From the NCBI RefSeq assembly GCF_026151205.1, contig NC_087083.1:7995460-8059459 (forward strand): a stretch of DNA of 64,000 bases. The letters run 5' to 3'. This document shows positions 44,301-54,591 of this stretch, piece by piece. This DNA is from Bolinopsis microptera (Eukaryota; Ctenophora; Tentaculata; Lobata; Bolinopsidae). The notes beneath the pieces are model-generated. The model worked only from the letters and a program-made list of their open reading frames with translations. It was not told the DNA's origin and searched no databases. A program made the position numbers and the translations under genes. Numbering within the stretch: the stretch's first letter is position 1; each line of letters opens with the position of its first letter.

Positions 44301-47300
44301 GTCACATACATAATTATGCCTAGTGCTTCTTCATAATTATGCCTAATTATGCCTAGTTATGCCTAATTATACCTAATTATGCCTAGTGCTTCTTCATGTA
44401 TTTCAAAATATTTCTAGATCTTCTTACCCCGAACATATCCACATGGACTTTAGTTTTCTTGATCTTGCTGAGACACATAAACCCAGTATTCGCTAAGATA
44501 AGGGACAAGACCAGCTGAGTTTGGAGAACCACAAGCCGTTTCTTACGATACTTCCTGTAACACAGAATATGTTAAATTTAAACTGTTTTCACAACCACAA
44601 TTAGATATTATATTTATTGAGGACGTTACAGAAAGAATTAATTTAATGTAATCCGAGGTCCCAGCTCTCCTTGCGTCCCTAAGACGGCGTTTCTCTTGTC
44701 GCATTTTATGGAAGGTTTTGAATTCGATCCAGTTTAATACAATCGTATAGTGTACAAAGCGATAAAATTAATAGTTTGTTAGGATGTCGATGCAGTTTGG
44801 ATACTATTCCATTATATCGACCCTTACTATTTTATCATCTTAAAGGTGTCTGCTCACTATCTCACTATCTTATTATTATTAGCTTACTTGAAAGGAGCTA
44901 TGGCGAAGAAGGTGATGACGAGGAAAGTAACGTTGATACAAAACATGATGAGTGTGGCGTGCTCCTGGGAGTGGTCTACGATATCTGAAATACTCTGAAA
45001 AGGAGGACTAATTACAACACAAAAGGAGAATTTGTTAACTAATTAGGTACAACACTACAAATCGATTACATTTATTGAGGACGTTACAGAAGGAATTGAT
45101 TTAATGTAGTCCGAGGAGATCTAACTCTATAAAGATAGCGTTTTTCTTGTCTCATATGTTATGAATCGTATCAACCCCTTTGTAGTGTTTCCCATAAAAT
45201 ATTGTATTTTTCAAACGCTTACTTTTTCCAAATCATTTGACTTACGAGTAAGATAGCGAAACTTGTGTCGTGATTAAATTTGACTTACGAGTAAGATAGC
45301 GAAACTTGTGTTGTGATTACATTTGACTTACGAGTAAGATAGCGAAACTTGTGTTGTGATTACATTTGACTTACGAGTAAGATAGCGAAACTTGTGTTGT
45401 GATTACATTTGACTTACGAGTAAGATAGCGAAACTTGTGTCGTGATTAAATTTGACTTACGAGTAAGATAGCGAAACTAGTGTTGTGATTACAGTGGCAT
45501 CTAACATTTCCGTCCAGGGGATCTCCGTGAATACTGGTGGTACACCCTTTACTGCTCCACTTTTGTGTTGTGGTGTTTAGGAAGGTACATGTTCGTTCAA
45601 GTTTCTTATTTCTGGGAGAAATTTAGAGTTTAAGAATCATCTAATCGAAATTAAATGCCATTTTTTGGCTTTCGATTTACCATTTCAAATCTCATGGACA
45701 AATGGCTCAATAACTAAAATGATAATGCAGTAAACTGAGTTACTAGGTTCACTCACTTATTTGATTCATCATTATTCCTATTGGTCTTCATTGTGAGACT
45801 GAACTGTACTTGTGATACTTCCTTGAACTCGAGCGATACAATCGCAGAGTTCAGTGTCCTGTAATTGATTTGTGGTTAATTCCCTTGAAATTTCCTTCGA
45901 ATCAAAAATTTGAAACATGATAAAATTAATGATATGATTTGTTACTTTCAGTCATAACTGTAATCTTTATCAGATCCTTACACATCGTATAACAGCACTT
46001 AGCTCTTAGAAATATAAATAATATTACTAATCAATATTACTAATTAATATTAGTAAAGCAGAGACTAATCCTAACCTGTTGACTTTGACAGGTTCCCCGT
46101 CAGCATCAGTCTCATCAGTCTCAGTCACATCATCCTCATCTATAGCAGTATCAGGGTCAGGGAACATGTCCTTAGCGTCCTCACTGAACACAGCTACTGA
46201 TGCTCCAGAGGCTGTCATGTCTCCCAACGCCAGCTGAAATTAGTGTATTTGTTAGGTAGACGCTTGGAACGTTAAATATTTATGATACATTTTGACTTTT
46301 GAGGTTAAGTTATTTGTTTTAGGGAAAGATTGGACTTGGGCATTGTTTTTAACTATCCTTGTTTAGAAACTTTAATTGATAATGATAATGACAAATTTGA
46401 TAACATTGCAGATGTAGTGGAATTTTCAACAAAATTCCAAGTTACCTTGGGTGCATCACCTTCCGCCATCCCTGCAGGAACAGGTAAAGAAATAGACTCC
46501 TCCTCCTCCTCTTCATCTCCAGTGTTATCAGAACCAGAAGATGTGCTGTTACTTGATTTTACTGATGGTTTTGAAGGATTCATGCTGATACTTCGTACAG
46601 CAAGAGTAGAAGTAACTATTGGTTCGTCGTCACCTGAAAGTTAGTTTGTAAACTTGGTGCGAAACATTTAACGTTTATTGTGTGAGACATGATGAAATTG
46701 CGCTGAATTATTATATCTTACATTCCCTGATTCTGAAACGTGAATGACCATCAGATTCAAAGTTTCATCATTCCAACTTTCACTATAAATCTTCATTTAA
46801 AAAATGCAATAAACAAAATAGGAGCCTCTCAATTCCCACCATCTTTACTTTTTTGGAAAAAAATGTGGATGGCAAAAAATTTAATGAACAAAATAAGAGC
46901 CTGTGATTAGTTCTTACCTTCCATGCTATTAGCCAATGCCTCCACAGAGTGAATTATACTCTCTTTCTGTGTATCATCCACTGTCTTCAGAGTATCTTTA
47001 CCCGAGGCTGCCACTTTATCGATTGTCTTTGCCATTGTAGTTTTCTGTGAGAAGTGTGGTTTAGCTTAAAATGTCGATAACAAATAGCGGCCATTCATAA
47101 ATTTAAAATCTAAAGCAAGGTTCTTTATTTAACACGAACATCTCAATAAGTCCATAAAAGTTTTCCTGATGAACGTCAGATGTTTATTTAAAAATAAATT
47201 ATGATCATAAACTATATATTCTATTATAAATTATAAACTTACCAGCGCATTAGTTGCTTCCTTCATCTCCTTCTTCTCCTCCTCAGTTTGTACCGTGCCA

Positions 47301-50300
47301 TCCGCTGCAGGCTTCTTTTTCGGTAGCTCTATCATACTCTTGATAGAGTTTAGAGTTCCTGCAACGTCTTTCACATCTCGAGATGTCAGCTGCACTTCAG
47401 TTCCGTTTACCTTCTCGTCCTTTATAATGTCTTCCATCCCCGAGGAAAGCATTTTCATTGAGTTGGCAAGTTCTGTGTCATTCTGAAAAGAATTAAATTT
47501 AAATTCAAATTCAATTTAACGTTTAAATCAGATTATGATTTCAGTTAACAATTAGAATTTGAGTCAGTGATATAGATAACTTTTTCTTTTTTTAACTCAC
47601 CAAAGAGGCAAGTTTCTCTGGACTGTTCAGGATGTCAGTCTGCTGCTTCAGCGCGTGTAGGGCTTCAGTTTTTGCTGTAGGGCAAGCTCCATAGTTTGGA
47701 GTGTCCCATCTGGCAACGAACTTACCCTCGTCGAATATACAGTGACGGTACACCTTATCTTCTGCACTCTTTGTATTGCTGTAAGAGTGAACTTTAGAAG
47801 TGTGTTTGTGTGAGGGTGTAGACTGAACTCCAATTAGTATATTTTACACTAAATTTAAAAGTTTATTGATGGAATGATTTTACGCGGATACAATTCAATT
47901 GAACTTCGGTCTTCTAATTTCACATCAAGTGTTGATGCTGTTATTTCATACAAAGGAAGAAGTTGTACTTACTTAAGATTACAAAGTATATAAAGAAATA
48001 AAGGAAGAAGTTGTTCTTACTTTAGGTTACAAAGTATATAAAGAAATAAAGGAAGAAGTTGTACTTACTTAAGATTACAAGGTATATAAAGAGAGAAAGG
48101 AAGAAGTTGTACTTACTTTAGGTTACAAGGTATGTAAAGAAATAAAGGAAGAAGTTGTTCTTACTTTAGGTTACAAGGTATGATGAGGGTCTCTCCAGCA
48201 GCTGTCTCTGAGAAAACGAACGGATCCGGACGTACTTCTATCATCAAGGCAGTTTCTTCTTTGCAGCCAAGACCTGAGTAAACGGCATTGTGAACAATCG
48301 TGATAGAACATTATCAAACATCGTTATATTTATAGAAGATAGATTCTGTGTTATTTTGCGATTTAGGGCGAATTGGTGCGATGTAAAATTGTATATTCCT
48401 TATACCTCACCTGCCGTTTTAAATGAAATGAAGATTATTTTATATATAGCAATTAGTCTCCTTATCATATGCTCATATGGTTATATTCAGTCAGTATTAA
48501 AGTAACGTTAACCAGCGTATAATTATAAGTATAACACTCGACCTCTGCCTGATCCAGAGGATATCACCATTTTACCTTCACACAGACATCGAACGCTGTA
48601 AGAAGATGATGATCAGACCTCATTATAACTATAATTAGTATAATTATATTTGAATTACCTTCACAAACGGTGGCACCATCCAGTATCTTGCCTCTTGCGC
48701 ATATCTTGCAGTAAGTCGCCCCTTCTTCGTTCTGGTACTCCTTCCTATCTCTATCACAGAGAGTGCACGTTTTTGCAGATCCCTTACTGAAGTGACCTTT
48801 CTGGCACTTTACTGGTGGTTTCTCCACAGCTGAGTGAAATATCACAATGTTATATCTTAAAGGCTAAAAACACGAACATAAGATAAGTGATATGAAAGTG
48901 GGAACTGCTGAAAAAGCTTTACTACCATAAAGCTGTTGGTTGGGAAAGATACTACAATTATATTTATTTATAGCAATGTTTCAACTATATATGAAACATG
49001 GTAAAGTTTGAATATTTACCCCCGTTATCAAGCTCATAACCAGGATTAACAGCTTTGCAGAAACTTCCCCCTTCTTCGTCCTGATAGACTCCATCCTCTG
49101 CGTTACAAAGGACACATGTGTAGTCCTTGCTGTATTCCCCCGCAGCACAGATTGTTGGTGCTAATAATATGTTATAAATTAATCAATGATTTGGTAATTA
49201 TATTTATCAATTTTAAATAATACTGGAATTATTTAATGATAATACTGATAGTGTGGCGAAGTTAATTAAATCATCTACTTTTATATTAAGTTAATTTTAT
49301 TAAGTTAATTAAGTTATACCCCTTTGATAATTTCACTACTGATTTCACAACTATTTTCACTATTAATCAGAAAATCATAAGTATAAGAGTATTAGTAAGA
49401 ACCCACGATCATATCCGTTTAGCGCAGAATAGCCAGGTTTGACACGCTCACAATAGTTCTTCCCTGTCTTATCCTGGTATTCCCCATTTTTTGGAATACA
49501 AAGTTTGCATACGCCACTTTCTTCCCTGTAACCAACTGGACAATCCTCAATTCCTTTTCCTAAGCGAAAAATTATTTTTAGAGTTTCAGGTGATGGTCAC
49601 CAAGATATGTAAACAATTTACAAACTTTTTCTTGAAAAGAGAAAGTACACTGCAATTAAACAAACAAACAAAAATAATCATAAGTATAATCAAAGAGTTT
49701 ACACTTACGTTCGTCTATTGCTTTCTTTCCAGGCGGAACATCGACACACTCTTCTTTACCCGGTAAGTTCTGGTAGGTACCCATATCGCAGGGCCTACAT
49801 TTTATAAACTTTTCTTCTTCTTCAATGATGAAGAAAACTGCTCCACGGGCTGTGCCGGCTTCGCACGCTTTTATGACAATGGCTCCTTCATCCGCTGTTG
49901 AGATATCATTTTGGTATCATTTCTTTTTAAATACAGCAATTCTTTTTAAATATAATTATGATTTAGTTCCTTTTTAACATAATCAAGTGTTATCGACTGC
50001 TTCATGTTATGAATATAACAGTAGAAGTCAACAGACTTAAACTCTTTTAAAATCATTAAGAAACGATGCAAAAGAACTTGAAAAAAGAAATAAATAAAAG
50101 AACAACTATTTAATAAAAATAAAGCAAACACCGACCTACTACGGATCCTCCGGGCACCTCTCTACAAGTAGGTTTCCCCGCCTCGCTCTGGAACTGACCC
50201 TTCTTCCAATCACACTTTTTACATTCAGTGAACTGTGTTTCTCCTTCAACGAAGAATGCAGGCCCTCTAGCAGTGCCCTCGGCACATGGTGTAACCGCAA

Positions 50301-53300
50301 TTGCTGCTTCTCCAGCTGAAAATATATTTGTTGTAGACTTTAATTAATAATTAGGAGCTTGAAATTATGGATTTATCTTTCTGGCTTAATACAAGTGATC
50401 AGCAATGAAACATTAGCTAATTGGATAGGTAATTAGATCGAGTAAAACACTAACCCACAATTACAGATCCTTCAGATACTTCTTTACAGGTAGGTTTTCC
50501 CGGCTCATTTTGATACTGACCCTTTTTCCCATCGCACTTCTTGCATGCGGTGTACTGTGTTTCTCCTTCAAGTTCAACGAAGAATGCATCCCCTCTTGCA
50601 GAGCCAGCCTCACAAGGTTTCACCGCGATTTTGCTCTCTGGAATTAAATATAATAGAGTAAAAAAAGCTGTAAAGGTCAAGCTGTGAAAGCGACTTACTT
50701 ATAACAATTAGATTCAACAATTAACCTAGTTAATTAGCAAGCGTCACATTTACTTTTTATCCAACGCGAAAAATAGTTAACATACCAACGTAATAGCCTT
50801 GCTCCACATCTTTACAGTGAGTCTGCCCAGGACTGTCCTGATATTTGCCTGATTCAGGATCACAAGGAGCACACTCTGTGTACGTAGTGTCTGACACGGT
50901 TCTGTGGGTCCCCGCCGCGCATTCAGCTACTTCTGTTGCTCCTGTTGTTTCTCCTGAAGAAGTACTGGGTAAGGGAGCGATGTTGCACTGGAAATATGTG
51001 CTCCTACTTATTACGTTAAAACGAAGTATGAAACCAAAAATTCCAACAGTATTACTAAATTTCTACTTTATAATTTCTAATTTACAAATTATAATTTCTA
51101 CTGACCTTCAGGGGTAATGACATAGAAACCAGCTTCGACCTTTTTACTGCTGTTTTGGCCCTGTGTGTCTTGATACAAGCCCTTTGAAGCATCACAAGGC
51201 AGACATTTCCAATCAGTTTCTCCTTTGTTACCATACGTTCCCGCAAGGCATTCTTTCTGACTTATACCTGTTAATTAAGTAAGTATTATAACTAGGAGTG
51301 TATTAATATTTTATGTTGTGAAATTAAGGAAGGTTCCTGCAAACCAATAATTCATCTGGAGCTTCTTTTTATTTTGTTGTTTGAATTTATTAAATTATTA
51401 CAACAAACAATGTTTGTTGTAATAATTAAGTAATAACATAAGCCATTAGGAAAGTAAACTATTACACTAAAAATGAAATGTTTTCAATTGAAATTAATTC
51501 TCTAACCTCTTCCTGTATTAAAGCTATCAACCACAATCTCATATCCAGATTTTACGTCTTCACACTTCTCAGCGCCCTCTCCGTCTGAATACTTTCCACG
51601 ACTGGCTAAGCAATCAGAACAAGATGTTTGACCTTCGATGTCTTGATACTGTCCGGCTTCACACTTTTTAAACCCAGAAACTCCTGCAGCTGTAAGATAT
51701 CAGTATTATACCTCCTTATCTGGGTATCACGTGGTGTTATGAAACTTTTTCTTATGTAAATTTCGGAGCTTTCTAAAATTATACAGTTCGAGATACTGAC
51801 AGTTTTTTTTTAATTGTTCATGCAGTAAATCAATATTATAATAATTTAAGCATTAACGAAATGAAAGTAGGGAGACAGGATAAACACATACCATCTGTAT
51901 ACGAGCCTTTTGGACAATCTACACAAGCCCCGCTCTTGCTATACTTCCCTGGAGTACAATCAATACATTTACCATCGGAAATACCTTTTCCTGCAGGACA
52001 TGCACTGCACGCGTTGTCTGAAACATGCCTGAAAATGTGGACACTGTTTTAGGATCAACGCAAGGAACTACGAATTGGTAATTGATACTAAGTCTACATA
52101 ATTGATAATTGGTAAATGATGATTGGTAATACTACATATTGCGTGATTTATTGATGTCCAGGGTGTCTAAACTGATTGAAGTTAAAGGAAAATATCTATT
52201 ATGATATACAAATATAATGTGCAGACTTACCCTCCGCAGAAAAGACATTCAGAGAATCCCACCGCTGGGGTATACTTGTTATCACTCTCCAAACATTCTC
52301 CGCAAATGTCTTTTGCTCCAGCTGTGGTAAGTTATTTGATGAAATTTTCGGGTTTATTATTATATTATATTATTATACCTCATGGTTAATAATAATATAT
52401 TTATTTCAATTGATAAGAATATTTGCAGAAAATTATTTAGATACAAAACTACAGTACAGTTATAAAATGCCAATTGGATACAACAAACAAAATACAAGGG
52501 CAGGTCTCTCCCGCAATTTGGAATGACCTGAGGTGCTTATCTCATTTTCATTAACCCTAAGCCACTCTGTGCCGAGGCACTACCTATAATATACTAGCAT
52601 ACTAGCTGTAGGGGGGTTAGTCCTACGAGCCAGGGAGTGTGTATCACCAGCCGAAGCTGTACCAAATCACAGCTTAGTAACTGGCCGACTTGCATCCGAC
52701 CGGATTTGAACCCGGGCCTTCTGCTTGGGAGGCGATCGTGTTACCATGACTACACCACCCGGCCGACAAACAAGGTGGACTTGAAGCTAGTTCAAAAATT
52801 AGGGACAATTTCTGGTTTAATCACGTCATAAAATGTTTGACAATGCCTAACCCTGTATCATCATGAACTGAAGATATTTTGGACTTACCACTGTATTTTC
52901 CAATCTCACAAGGTTCACATTTGAAAATGCCGGACGACGCGGCCGTTTCTTTAGCGTAGGTTCCTGCAGGGCACGATGGACAACTCCATCCACCTCTAAT
53001 GAACTGAAGTGGGAAAGATTAATATAATGAATATAATAAATAATAACAGGAAGCGATGTGACAGAGTCGATATATCTTACTGCTTTACTGTTGTCATAGG
53101 GTGGCAATTCATTGCATTATTTGATGCGCAACTCAGTAGTGCATCCCGCTACAAGAAATATAATCATCAGTAGTACAAGTGGCATACCTGTCCTGTACAA
53201 GTGACATACCTGTCCCTCTACTCTAGCAATGCAGTTTACACGAGCCTTGTCCGGACACATCGTCCCTGTCTCCCTGCAAGCCTGGCAACCATGTAGCTGA

Positions 53301-54591
53301 TTAGCAGATTCTGGTCTCACTCCTAACTGACACGTAGTGCAGGCTCCAGTCTCAGGGTCGGAATACTGACCAGCGGGACATTCGGCTGAGTAACACAGTT
53401 ATAGTGACTTACAATGAGAGTACGTGCTAAAGAGGTCACTTATAAAGTTCATAGAGTTCAGACAAAACAGTGCTAGAAGCTTGCATTTCGTTAATTTTAG
53501 ATTATTATAGAAGCGATAATTAAATATCATAAACTGCCAATATCTCGGTAAATGCAGCATTTTCACGAGCTTGAATCTTAATTTTTAATTATAATTAGTA
53601 ATGAATTACCGCACAGATTTTACTTACGATAAATCGTTAACATTTTCACTTTGTTGCCCCTGTTAGAATCGTACAAGGTGAAAGCATGTGGCGATGTTAT
53701 CTTCGCTGATTTAAGGAAAACTGTTGTCTTTTTGGTCGCTGTAAAACCATCATTCTCAATAAACTGAAGAAGTGAATAATTTTGAATAATTCAAATCGAA
53801 ATTGATCACAAAACAATTCACGATTTGTGAAATGTCACTTAGGAGGGTTATACCTTATCAAACATAAATTTCACGGAATTAAAAATGCTTTATTTACCAC
53901 ATCCCCATTTTCATCCTCAAACTCCAATGTTGCTGAGAGAGTATCAGTAATGCGAGGCTCAGCACTGTCTCCGTAAAGCTGGAGTTTGAACGTAGGATTC
54001 TTACCCGTACTGCCCACTAGCGTGTAACGTTCCCCGTTCTCGTACTTCAACACGTGGGTGCTTGATATCACAACAGAGTAGTCTGAAAATGTACATAATA
54101 TGTTAATGAGGTTCATAATGATTATCTTATCACAGCCTCCACAGACCTCCAGCTCCATTCAATCTTATAGCAACGCATCAGAAACAAATTGATATCTTCG
54201 AAATTTAGCGCTTTTCAGTCCTACTCAATATTTTATTTACCTAGTGCTTCAGCGTAGACGAGCTTTGAATCAGACGCCTCCTCATCAACAGTTACGTCAC
54301 ATCTGAAGGCTGCAGTTTCTGTTCCGTCGTAGTTGATGTTGGCCTTTATCTTCACTTGGTCCCCCATGATTGTCCACCTGTCAATCTGCCCTGCTCCGTA
54401 CACGCATGAGGTATCTAGGAACGCCTTTTCTCCACTTACACTGGTGCAAGTAGCAGTTTCTTGTGTCCCTGTCTTTGTCACTGTCAGGACCACTTTGTTG
54501 TTTACCCATAAGCCCGGTTCATTGAGCTCACAGGTAACTGTCTTGAATCCTAAAGCTCCTCTTTTGAAGTTCGTTCCGACCGTGGTCAATT
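40811..54591 (-). CDS. Adhesion G-protein-coupled receptor with Cys-rich (ephrin-receptor-like) ectodomain
   Basis: 33 exons from 54241-54591 down to 40811-40967, all GT-AG, in one frame (1751 aa visible plus stop). The first visible exon begins in phase 1, so at least one 5' exon with the signal peptide is missing; I could not find it. Order: beta-sandwich/Ig-like N-terminal part (~1-223), ~13 Cys-rich exons of ephrin-receptor/GCC2-GCC3 type (~224-905), HRM-like segment, GAIN domain, GPS ending near residue 1323 (W-x3-GC...CHCNHNTSF), seven membrane segments, and a ~120-aa cytoplasmic tail. Expected to signal through G proteins after GPS autoproteolysis and exposure of a tethered agonist (established for the family). 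Several exon ends have tandemly duplicated donors, and intron 30 holds a 1-kb fold-back element. Confidence 0.9.
41526..41595 (-). repeat. Duplicated exon end and donor (34-bp period)
   Basis: 'aaacttacaaaaggtttctc' occurs twice. On the coding strand each is GAGAAACCTTTT|GTAAGT, the end of GPCR exon 31. Use of the distal donor would add 34 nt and shift the frame. Confidence 0.9.
41574..44994 (-). CDS. GPCR seven-transmembrane exons 25-31
   Basis: 44888-44994, 44428-44554, 44133-44246, 43861-44023, 43530-43702, 43181-43306, 41574-41744. TM1 LIMFCINVTFLVITFFAIA; TM2 QTQLVLSLILANTGFMCL; TM3 GVIIVQYLFLVVMAWM...AYTLYGK; TM4 CVVFCWIIPAILPT; ECL2 CWVANPWKWV; TM5 PMYICLLLNCGVFFMIIRVL; TM6 TIAVTVGVPWIVGVMTF; TM7 WLFIILTGLQGPIMFIVFV. 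These match class B2 receptors, including the GLQG at the end of TM7. Confidence 0.92.
42089..43159. mobile_element. 1.07-kb fold-back element with perfect 8-bp TSD
   Basis: Inverted arms of ~480 bp built from CTATGCAACGT and CTAGCCGG minisatellite words. Ends GGCAACTTGGTCGTTTAGC and, reversed, GGGAAGTTGGTCGTTTAGC. Flanked by GGTTATAT at 42081-42088 and 43160-43167. It lies in GPCR intron 30, between the TM6/7 exon and the following one, only 22 nt from the donor of exon 30. Symmetric LCNVYATSMQ frames in both arms are artefacts. Confidence 0.92.
44610..45170. repeat. Dispersed repeat, two copies
   Basis: 'tattgaggacgttacagaa' ... 'aatttaatgta.tccgagg' ... 'cttgtc.cat' at 44610-44720 and 45045-45170. 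Related pieces occur at 32990-33040 and 30785-30860. Likely an unclassified mobile element family; GPCR exon 25 lies between the two copies. Confidence 0.65.
45239..45492 (-). repeat. Six tandem copies of the GPS exon end plus donor (43-bp period)
   Basis: 'gacttacgagtaagatagcg' recurs at 45239, 45282, 45325, 45368, 45411 and 45454. Each unit encodes TSFAIL-L on the coding strand followed by GTAAGTCAAATTTAA or similar. Readthrough past the true donor (after 45461) hits TAA within six codons. Confidence 0.95.
45461..48273 (-). CDS. GPCR HRM-like, GAIN and GPS exons 17-24
   Basis: 48165-48273, 47601-47778, 47243-47482, 46918-47044, 46446-46633, 46076-46233, 45757-45858, 45461-45611. Exons 17-18 (IIPCNL, YRHCIFDEGKFVARWDTPNY, GACP) resemble the short Cys/Trp module before GAIN domains. 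Exons 19-20 are helical; 21-23 include a low-complexity Glu/Ser stretch. Exon 24 holds the GPS: KWSSKGCTTSIHG...VRCHCNHNTSFAILL. The predicted cut is before TSFAILL, which would be the tethered agonist. Confidence 0.88.
47955..48190 (-). repeat. Five tandem copies of GPCR exon 17 end plus donor (48-bp period)
   Basis: 'cttact' donors recur at 47968, 48016, 48064, 48112 and 48160, each preceded on the coding strand by a version of TGTAACCTAAA. The true donor is after 48165. Readthrough gives an immediate TAA. Confidence 0.93.
48659..53385 (-). CDS. GPCR Cys-rich exons 4-16
   Basis: 53210-53385, 52889-53003, 52231-52321, 51892-52028, 51507-51689, 51106-51267, 50786-50953, 50455-50637, 50136-50315, 49709-49894, 49407-49559, 49020-49160, 48659-48829. 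Each has the pattern C-x-G-x-Y/F...C-x2-C of ephrin-receptor-like repeats, e.g. ECPAGQYSDPETGACTTC and CSACPAGKGISDGKC. Exons 8-16 all begin and end in phase 1. Exons 11 and 12 are close duplicates (GKPTCKEVSEGSVIV / GKPTCREVPGGSVVV) and exon 13 is related. Confidence 0.88.
52503..52767 (-). mobile_element. tRNA-derived SINE
   Basis: The 5' head on the minus strand contains a Pol III A box (TGGTGTAGTCATGG) and B box (GGGTTCAAATCCGG) at tRNA spacing with a CTCCCAAGC anticodon-like arm, but the acceptor stem does not close. Unrelated sequence (CTCGTAGGACTAACCCCCC ... ATGAGATAAGCACCTC) follows. It sits in a GPCR intron in the same orientation as the gene. Confidence 0.75.
53173..53216 (-). repeat. 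Duplicated donor of GPCR exon 4 (22-bp period)
   Basis: Two copies of GGACAG|GTATG(T/C)CACTTGTA on the coding strand. The exon-proximal one (exon ends 53210) keeps the frame. Confidence 0.88.
53628..54591 (-). CDS. GPCR N-terminal exons 1-3 (visible part)
   Basis: 54241-54591, 53898-54082, 53628-53763. Exon 1 has four well-spaced Cys and an Ig-like look (FKTVTCELNEPGLW, TATCTSVSG, AAFRCDVTVDE). Exons 2-3 are beta-rich (YSVVISSTHVLKYENGERYT, FTLYDSNRGNKVK) without Cys. The family is not recognised. Confidence 0.75.

Noticed and set aside
52690-52767. Functional tRNA gene
   Set aside because: A and B boxes are present but the acceptor stem does not pair; it is the head of a SINE.
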